Shown in pieces: positions 8,601-12,256 of a DNA stretch of 12,256 bases. The DNA lies in the NCBI GenBank assembly GCA_005223375.1, contig RXOD01005854.1:1-12256 (forward strand), in the 5' to 3' direction. Positions within the stretch are counted from its first letter, which is position 1. The number at the start of each line of letters is the position of its first letter. The notes below the pieces were generated by a model. The model was not told where the DNA came from. It saw only the letters and a program-made list of their open reading frames with translations, and did no database searches. The position numbers and the translations under genes were made by a program. Source of the DNA: Amoebophrya sp. AT5.2. Lineage: Eukaryota; Sar; Dinophyceae; Syndiniales; Amoebophryaceae.

Positions 8601-11600
8601 CCGCCGCGCTCTTCTCGAACTCACGCAGCGGGAGGCGGATGTGGTGCTGCGCGTAGTACGCTTCCGCGTCTTCATCTACTACACTGTCTACTGCTTCGTC
8701 TACTCCTGCTGTAAACGGGCCGCTGCCGCGCATCCGCTCCGCAGCGGCTAATGGTCCATCGCTCTCCTCCGATGGCACGGGTAGAATCTCCACTTCGTCG
8801 ACGGCAGTAAAACCGCGCCCGGAAGACCGGCGTCCAGCCGGAGTCGAGCGCGACGACGCGCCGAGGTCCCAAGCAGGATCGTCCAGTTCGAACTTCCCAG
8901 TCTGGCGGTGCTGTGCAGTCGGCGGTCGCTGCCGCCCAACCACGTCCAGGAAGTCGTCGGCAGAGGACTCCCCGTTCAGAGAGGACTTCTTCCAGCTGCG
9001 CTGGGACGATCTCGCGGAACTTTTCCTCCGGGCCCGCCGAGGCGTGCGCAGCTTCGCCGCGCCGGCAGATGGTCTTCGTGATGTATCATCAATGTACGCG
9101 TGGTCGGCGTCGACTACGGCGGAATTCGCTCCGAGCAGGCCCGCGCGACTCGCCGCAGCAGCGCACTTCTCCGCGGCGAAAGGCGCGCTGCCAGAAGCGG
9201 AAGCCGCGCCCCCCAGTCCCCCGCCCTCCGCCAGCGTGCCACAGAAATTAAACTCCGCCAGAAAATCCTCGTCCTCGTCTGCACCTACCCCCATCAAGTG
9301 GTGTTCATCTTCATGTTCATGCCCATCCTCTTCCGCAGTATTGAAAATGTCACCTCCAACGAAGTGCGGTTGTTCCTCTTGTTCGTAGGCGTACGCTTCG
9401 TCAACATCGTCTTCGTAGTTGTACATGTACTGGTGCTCCTCGCCGAGCATCTGATAGTCGTCGTCCAAGAGCTCGTCGGCGTCCTCGAGAGCGCGCACGT
9501 CGTGATAGTCCCCGAAGTTTCGCTTCGGGCGATACAGGGAGCTCTCGGCCGCGTTTGCCTCCACCACTGCCGGCTCTAGCGAGGGCTTCCAATGCGGGCT
9601 GTCCCGTTTCGACGGCTTTTTCGCAGCTTCGGCTGCGGCCATTTTTCTCCGTCTCGGTCTCCCCCCAAAAGCACCAACAACATCGGAGGAGGCTTCGAAA
9701 CCATACGACCCCCGACCATCACCTCTTCGTCCCCCAGCAAAGTTCAACCCCGCGTCTAAACCGCCACCACCCCCACCCGCCAGCCGCCGCACGCGCCGGC
9801 GCTTCCGCCGCTTTAGGTATTCGCTCGCTGCGATCGGCACTCCGATGCTTTCGACTACCACCTTGTCGAACCTGTACCCCGTTATCGGCTGCGTCGCTTT
9901 CAGCACGAACAAGTCGGCTTCCGTCCGCAGCGTGAACTCCAGCTTCAGCGTCGCGTTGTTCAGGCTGCCGGAGAAGAAGTCGATCACCATGCCGTACATC
10001 TGCGTCTGGATGGCCCAGCTCTCGATCGCCTTTTCCGACAGCTTCGTGCTGTCGTCAAACACGTAGCTGTTGAACTGCGGGTTAAAAATCCCGCGGTAGT
10101 GGAACGCAAACCAATAATTTTCATAGGGGTAGGGCCGCCGGTCCGCGTTGCGGTAGATGAGGTACACCCCCAGCGGGCCGATGTACTGCCCGGGGGTGCC
10201 GCCATTCAGCATCAAAGTGTTCTCCGCGTTGCTGGCCTCAGCGAGCGTCTCGAAGATGTAGGGGTGCAGCTCCGTGATCCGGTCCCAGCGCAGCTCGTTT
10301 CTGATGCACACCGGGTCCTGCCGGATGATGAAGTTTTTCAGGCGCTGCGCGGTCGCCTCCGACTCCGACATCGTCTCGTTCGTGAAGAACACGAACCGCG
10401 CGCGGAAGAACAGGTACGACGGCGCGCCGTTGCTTTGCTCGTACCAGGACGGGCGGGGGGTCGTGAGGTGGGGGGCCGCGAGGTCGCTGAACGTACTGCC
10501 CTCGCCGCGCGCGGTCACGCTCACGACCGGCGGATACGCCAGCTCCGGGATGGGCGTGGTGGTCGTGGTCAGCTCCTTGTCGGAGGCGGTGTCGTTGCTG
10601 TCGTTGGTGGCGTTCATGGATCCATCCTCCGAGGAGGCGACTGGGAGTAAAGAGAACATGCGCGAGAAGTAGCTTAATTTCTCCCAGCTCTCCATCGGAT
10701 ACGGCATGCTTCTCACGTGGTGGCTGTCGTACGCGTGGCGGAAAAGTTCGGACTCGTTCCCCTTCCAGTCGAGACTCGCACCAAGCCCCGGCGCTTCCTT
10801 ACAGGTGAGGTCGAAACAATGCATCTTTTGTTTAAACGTGATCTTTTTTTAAAAACCGGACCGACCATCGGAGCGACCCGATTGTCTGGGACCCATCGAT
10901 CGCCCGATTGCCAGGAGGCGCTCGCGTGTCGGGGCATCGGGGGGGAAGGCGATGTCGGGGCACTGGGAGATGAGCCAATCTGGAGTAGATGGGAAGACAC
11001 CATTCAAGAACAGCTCGAGAAACTCAAGCAGGACGGGAGAGAGGGGGGCGGGGGAAGCAAGACCAGGAATTGACACTAGCAAGGAATGGCCGCAGCAGCC
11101 ACAGCTGACAGCGCGGCGCTACTTTTGTTCCTACTTAGCGCCCTCTTCAGGGTGGAATAGCCCTTCCGGTTCCCACCGGCAGCGCGTCCTTGTGATAAGG
11201 CCAAAAGAATCGGCCCAAAACCAAAACGGGCCAAAAGAGTAGCTGCGGACGCGGACGGCCGTTTTCAAGAAAAGCCATGCGTCTTTAATCGAATGCATTT
11301 TTTTTCGAGACAGTAACTTCCTCCTCGAAGTTGGTCGCGAACTCGTAGGTGCCGTTGCCGAAGGGACTGCCCACCGCGGCGCCGCCCGCTGCGTTGATGA
11401 GCGCCGCGCACACGCCCCCCCCGTACGGCGGGAAGTAGACCGGCTCTTCGTACTCGCTCCCCACGTACACCGGGTAGTTTTTGGTGCCCGCGCCCCCTTC
11501 GAAATCCGAGTACTCAGTTGTTTGGTTTTCGTACGTCTGCCTCTGCACCTGCTCGAACCGCGTGTTACAGGACAGCAGCGACTTGTTCTGCACGGTCACG

Positions 11601-12256
11601 TTCTGGCAGAGCGGCAGGTAGATGGTCAGCTCCAGCGGCGGAACCGTCGTGGTGCTCACTCCCGTGGACGCGGTTGGCGTGCTGCCACTCCCGTCCGCGT
11701 GCACGACCATCCCGAGCGCCGCGAGCACCTCCGGCGCGTGCCGGCCCTCGCCGCTGGTGTCGATCTTTTCCAAAAGGATCAGATCCCTCCCCACGTCCGG
11801 TAATCGGTGCCAGTTCTTCAGGTCACAACTGTCCCCGTACACCGTGGTCGTGGTGGTCGTAGTGGACGGCGTGTAGGAACCACTCAGAAGCAGCGCCGTG
11901 ATGTTCATCTCGGTGGTGGTCGTCGTCGTCGTGTTCACCGTGGCCCAGTGCTCCTCCAGCTTCGCGTACTCCTTCTCCATCAGTTTTTCCCTTTTGTGGC
12001 GGCAGTAGCTGGGGTAGTCGCCCGAAAAAAAGTTGTTCGCCGCGTTCTGCATGAAGGGCACGCCCCCCGACACCCCGCCCGGCCCCGGGGCGAATCTCCC
12101 CCCGCTGCCCCCGTTCTCCCGCTCCGCCTGCCCGAGGAAGCTGTGCCGCTCGGCGTCGGCGACCCGATCCATATTACCGCTGAACTGCCCGGAGGAGGCG
12201 AAGCCGAAAGCTCCCTCCGGGTGCAGCCACGCGTTTTCGACCGGCGGCGACCCGTC
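1881..12256 (-). CDS. Giant multi-exon modular extracellular protein, 5' partial (whole gene span)
   Basis: Ten exons on the minus strand join in frame to about 2,505 codons. The frame is still open at the right edge of the window, so the true start lies outside. I do not recognise a named family. The protein is built of repeated beta-rich units. A strand of the form phi-x-I-x-phi-P recurs near window positions 11620, 7605, 6095, 5670, 4735, 3745, 3015 and 2410. Two companion motifs also recur: A-P-x-G-phi-x-F (6790-6831, 2117-2152) and an N-x-W element after an aromatic-rich strand (10120, 5240, 2560). Numerous N-x-S/T sequons and Thr runs point to a secreted or cell-surface location. No membrane segment is evident except a weak hydrophobic tail at the C-terminus. 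Exon limits are inferred from frame, direct repeats and motif continuity. The coding reality of the exons is strong; individual junctions are less sure. Confidence 0.75.
2616..2984 (-). other. Intron 9, clearly non-GT-AG
   Basis: 369 nt. GCT is shared in frame at both edges (plus 2985-2987 and 2616-2618). All equivalent cuts start with ATA, TAT, CTA or GCT and none ends in AG. It carries AGCCTATA (2901-2908), directly followed by AATTGAT, giving TAGTAATTGAT (2907-2917), which is also in intron 4. The 3' end matches intron 7 (ACCATCGCTG on the minus strand). Motif continuity across the junction makes this one of the best supported unconventional introns. Confidence 0.6.
2985..3332 (-). CDS. 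Giant gene, exon 9
   Basis: About 116 codons. It opens with a basic Met/Arg/Lys/Asp segment, then strands with aromatic residues (Tyr-Thr-Asp-Tyr, Thr-Leu-Trp-Tyr), a Pro-Gly-Asp-Pro loop, P-A-G-E followed by an aromatic beta-strand (near 3120), and the M-E-I-T-L-P-T motif (near 3015). The exon ends at GCT. Joining to the GCT at the start of exon 10 continues the module smoothly: strand, Ala-Gly, aromatic strand, then N-x-W. Confidence 0.65.
3333..3611 (-). other. Intron 8 with TATAGGCTG inverted ends and an exon 8 fragment
   Basis: 279 nt. The minus-strand 5' end contains TATAGGCTG (plus 3600-3608). The plus strand at the 3' end contains TACAGGCTG (3336-3344), an 8 of 9 inverted match lying within a few bases of each edge. 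ATG is duplicated in frame at the edges. The intron starts with TA, not GT. Positions 3412-3440 nearly repeat 3687-3715 of exon 8. Positions 3538-3590 are a GA-rich low-complexity stretch on the plus strand. A GT-AG alternative (donor at 3648, acceptor at 3331) is also in frame. Confidence 0.5.
3412..3440. repeat. Partial copy of exon 8 within intron 8
   Basis: Sixteen bases (3412-3427) are identical to 3687-3702 of exon 8, and the following 13 differ only by a shuffle of G and C. In the minus-strand frame the copy reads T-G-T-A-K-L-T-E-G against T-G-T-P-K-L-T-E-G in the exon. It is in the same orientation as the exon, about 275 nt away. Confidence 0.65.
3612..3940 (-). CDS. Giant gene, exon 8
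   Basis: About 110 codons. It starts with a hydrophobic Val/Ala/Ile strand and a Cys, then carries a Thr/Arg-rich segment, the F-N-I-R-I-E-V-P strand (near 3745), an N-P-D-T-G-T-P-K loop, and a strand leading to Leu-Phe-Ala-Asp-Ser-Asp-Met. The frame stops immediately after that Met (TAG 3609-3611). The Met codon is also the in-frame start of exon 9, so ATG is the direct repeat. A fragment of this exon recurs inside the following intron. Confidence 0.65.
3941..4217 (-). other. Intron 7
   Basis: About 277 nt. The 3' end on the minus strand reads ACCATAGCTG, matching nine of ten bases with the 3' end of intron 9 (ACCATCGCTG) and resembling intron 5. It shares a 14-nt word with intron 2 (plus 4103-4116 and 7181-7194, same orientation). 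The 5' cut is ambiguous between a TGG direct repeat and a GT six codons upstream. Confidence 0.45.
4218..4557 (-). CDS. Giant gene, exon 7
   Basis: About 113 codons plus one base. Unlike its neighbours it is strongly helical in character. After a Pro/Asn/Cys-containing start comes a Glu/Arg/Leu/Thr-rich stretch of about 60 residues (roughly 4250-4450) that could form an alpha-helical hairpin or coiled coil, with sequons. It ends in Val-Pro-Gly-Pro-Ala-Met-Leu. The frame reaches TAG at 4195-4197. The end is placed where TGG is shared in frame with the start of exon 8. An alternative GT donor at the preceding Met-Val codons would shorten the exon by six residues. Confidence 0.6.
4558..4699 (-). 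other. Intron 6, compatible with GT-AG
   Basis: 142 nt. The minus strand reads AAG|GTCCTG at the start and ACAAG|GCG at the end, so a conventional GT-AG cut is possible and keeps the frame. AAGG is repeated at both edges. This is the one intron of the set where the conventional reading is the simplest. The 5' end has a T-run (plus 4683-4689 as A). No convincing terminal inverted repeat was found. Confidence 0.55.
4700..4930 (-). CDS. Giant gene, exon 6
   Basis: About 77 codons. It starts with an acidic beta-strand-like stretch, has one W-E-R-Y segment, and ends with the S-L-R-I-P-L-P motif (about 4722-4745) followed by Gly-Gly and an aromatic strand. The frame is open upstream only to TAG at 4931-4933, which fixes the left limit. 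It ends at AAG, where AAGG is repeated before exon 7. Confidence 0.65.
4931..5216 (-). other. Intron 5, CT-AG, AGCT direct repeat
   Basis: 286 nt. AGCT occurs at both edges (5215-5218 and 4929-4932). Cutting within it joins AAG to CTG in frame. Of the equivalent cuts, one gives CT at the start and AG at the end; none gives GT. The plus strand of the 3' end reads CAGCTATAGGCT (4928-4939), a word shared with the ends of introns 8 and 9. A GT at the Gly codon about 40 nt further in could also be joined in frame, so this assignment is not unique. Confidence 0.5.
5217..5849 (-). CDS. Giant gene, exon 5
   Basis: About 211 codons of clear protein-like sequence. It opens with a hydrophobic/aromatic stretch and P-P-W-x-x-W (around 5745-5775), then the T-F-R-I-P strand (near 5670), a Phe/Leu-rich segment, a Pro/Gly/Phe stretch, and finally the N-W-x-W motif (around 5231-5250). 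Sequons are present. The frame stays open to 5046 but loses its character after about 5215, so I end it at AAG before an AGCT word that is repeated at the start of exon 6. Confidence 0.65.
5850..5990 (-). other. Intron 4, short, with terminal inverted repeat
   Basis: About 141 nt. GTAGTAAGTG on the minus strand at the 5' side (plus 5983-5992) pairs 9 of 10 with GTAGTAATTG on the plus strand at the 3' side (5868-5877). The plus-strand word TAGTAATTGAT (5869-5879) recurs exactly in intron 9 (2907-2917). A GTAAGT donor-like word is present (plus 5984-5989), but the best pyrimidine-rich CAG acceptor (near 5778) is out of frame with it. Both limits are tentative. Confidence 0.45.
5991..6419 (-). 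CDS. Giant gene, exon 4
   Basis: About 143 codons. It has a Cys-Pro-Pro segment with Asn-rich sequence and sequons, then a beta-rich domain ending in the I-N-I-P-L-P strand (near 6095) and a Tyr-x-Val-x-Val-x-Ile strand. The latter corresponds to the strand that precedes the N-P element elsewhere. The frame stops at TGA (5976-5978). The exon end is placed at an AGT codon that recurs just before exon 5, with moderate certainty. Confidence 0.65.
6420..6764 (-). other. Intron 3, non-GT-AG, with GCAATGCATTT inverted ends
   Basis: 345 nt. The 11-nt word GCAATGCATTT is present on the minus strand at the 5' edge (plus 6763-6773) and on the plus strand at the 3' edge (6417-6427), so the ends are inverted repeats as well as direct repeats of ATGCATT. 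None of the eight equivalent cut positions gives GT at the start and AG at the end. Removing it leaves exactly one copy and an in-frame 12-nt perfect palindrome at the exon junction. The interior has a purine-rich GA stretch on the minus strand (about 6555-6600). Confidence 0.65.
6765..6995 (-). CDS. Giant gene, exon 3
   Basis: About 77 codons. It contains a Thr-rich linker (around 6860-6890) and then the clearest copy of the A-P-x-G-phi-x-F motif (6790-6831), followed by aromatic residues. The frame is fixed by these motifs; the other frame open here gives Arg/His-rich nonsense. The frame stops 19 nt past the chosen end. The end lies in ATGCAT, which also begins exon 4 in the same frame, so the junction is Met-His however the repeat is divided. 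Confidence 0.65.
6996..7539 (-). other. Intron 2, longest of the set, internal hairpin
   Basis: About 544 nt with stops in all useful frames. The junction is chosen at a TAY codon that ends exon 2 and also precedes exon 3, and it is imprecise. The interior holds an inverted repeat of 12 nt with one mismatch (7271-7282 against 7309-7320), two CAC/CAT-rich runs (about 7125-7141 and 7459-7473), the word CAGCTATAGTA (7145-7155) that resembles the ends of other introns, and a 14-nt word shared with intron 7 (7181-7194). It may be a composite or nested element. Confidence 0.5.
7271..7320. repeat. Inverted repeat inside intron 2
   Basis: AAATCCGATTGG (7271-7282) and CCAATCTGATTT (7309-7320) are inverted copies with one mismatch in 12, separated by 26 nt. 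They may be the arms of a separate small element nested in intron 2 or an RNA hairpin that brings splice sites together. Confidence 0.5.
7540..10827 (-). CDS. Giant gene, exon 2: extracellular modules with a long charged insert
   Basis: About 1,096 uninterrupted codons, the largest exon. Residues 1-345 are globular and beta-rich, with sequons, a Thr run (near 10560) and the aromatic strand and N-P element (near 10110-10130) seen elsewhere in the protein. A nine-residue Arg/Lys cluster (9784-9815) then opens about 630 residues of low-complexity sequence: Gly-rich, then Asp/Glu/Tyr-rich with a His/Glu patch (about 9260-9520), then Ser/Arg-rich. This ends at a five-Arg cluster (7873-7887) followed, like the first, by Leu-Ala. 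The last 110 residues return to ordered beta-type sequence with the F-R-I-P strand (near 7605). The stop TAA at 7534-7536 is intronic. Coding is certain from length and composition; the function is unknown. Confidence 0.8.
10828..11302 (-). other. Intron 1, non-GT-AG, flanked by ATGCATT
   Basis: About 475 nt. On the minus strand the word ATGCATT stands at the 5' edge (plus 11292-11298) and again at the 3' edge (plus 10818-10824), each preceded by an A-rich run. Joining at the identical word would shift the frame by one. Joining in the A-run just before it (codons TCG AAA | AAG ATG) keeps the frame. No slide of the junction yields GT-AG. Inside are a direct repeat of GGCCAAAAGA (11199-11208 and 11229-11238) and a coding-like open stretch at 10849-11082. 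The limits are uncertain by a few bases. Confidence 0.55.
11199..11238. repeat. Short direct repeat in intron 1
   Basis: GGCCAAAAGA occurs at 11199-11208 and 11229-11238, with a related GGCCCAAAAC (11212-11221) between them. This gives an irregular array of C/A-rich words with a TTTTGG character on the minus strand. Confidence 0.4.
11303..12256 (-). CDS. Giant gene, exon 1 of the window (5' incomplete)
   Basis: The open frame continues to the right edge with no stop, so this is not the first exon of the gene, or at least not all of it. It codes for about 318 residues. After a Gly/Ser-rich start come a charged helix-like stretch (around 11950-11990), two pure Thr runs of about seven residues (around 11910-11945 and 11840-11865), a beta-strand motif T-I-Y-L-P followed by Cys (around 11620), several N-x-S/T sequons, and a Gly/Ala-rich stretch with one Cys before the end. 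Thr runs and sequons fit an O- and N-glycosylated secreted protein. The frame meets TAA at 11285-11287. The chosen end lies in an A-run just before an ATGCATT word that recurs at the start of exon 2. Confidence 0.7.
11835..11945 (-). repeat. Threonine-codon runs (mucin-like linkers)
   Basis: Two runs of about seven ACC/ACG/ACT codons (around 11840-11865 and 11910-11945) in exon 1 encode pure Thr stretches. Similar shorter runs are in exon 2 (near 10560) and exon 3 (near 6870). They fit O-glycosylated spacers between extracellular domains, and they are also sites prone to length change. Confidence 0.6.

Noticed and set aside
11199..11242. TTTTGGC-type words in intron 1 that recall the dinoflagellate spliced leader
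   Set aside because: Only the short TTTTGGC core matches. The surrounding sequence is a simple C/A-rich repeat with no leader flank.

Overview
The window looks like nuclear DNA of a protist, most likely a dinoflagellate. The small-genome parasitic syndinians (Amoebophrya type) are my best guess. The reasons are a very large intron-split gene, two neighbouring genes on the same (minus) strand, GC-rich coding sequence, and introns that mostly lack GT-AG ends but carry short direct repeats at their edges and inverted repeats just inside. This intron style is reported from Amoebophrya. The taxon is an inference: no ribosomal or organellar marker is present.

Layout, read on the minus strand from right to left. 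From 12256 down to 1881 lies one giant gene whose 5' end is outside the window. I resolve ten exons (11303-12256, 7540-10827, 6765-6995, 5991-6419, 5217-5849, 4700-4930, 4218-4557, 3612-3940, 2985-3332, 1881-2615) and nine introns of about 141 to 544 nt. Joined, they give an open frame of roughly 2,500 residues. It reads as a secreted or surface protein: many N-glycosylation sequons, Thr-only mucin-like linkers, and a beta-strand motif of the form phi-x-I-x-phi-P that recurs about eight times, with companion motifs (A-P-x-G-phi-x-F; aromatic-rich strand, N-P, then N-x-W). The family is not one I can name. Exon 2 also carries about 630 residues of charged, low-complexity sequence bracketed by two Arg-rich stretches. 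The last exon ends in a small-residue stretch plus a hydrophobic tail, like a GPI-anchor signal.

Positions 832-1880 are intergenic (3' flank of the giant gene, 5' flank of the next gene). They have no convincing coding sequence but contain two compact hairpins. From 831 to the left edge is the 5' part of a second minus-strand gene, intronless as far as seen, encoding an unrecognised soluble, charged protein with His/Asp/Glu-rich and Cys-containing segments.

The most notable feature is the intron set. Several introns sit between copies of palindromic or near-palindromic words (ATGCAT twice, AGCT), have inverted terminal motifs, and share short sequence words with one another. They look like members of a mobile intron (introner-like) family that has invaded one gene repeatedly. 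All exon junctions were chosen by frame, direct repeat and motif continuity, so they are predictions to be tested with RNA data.
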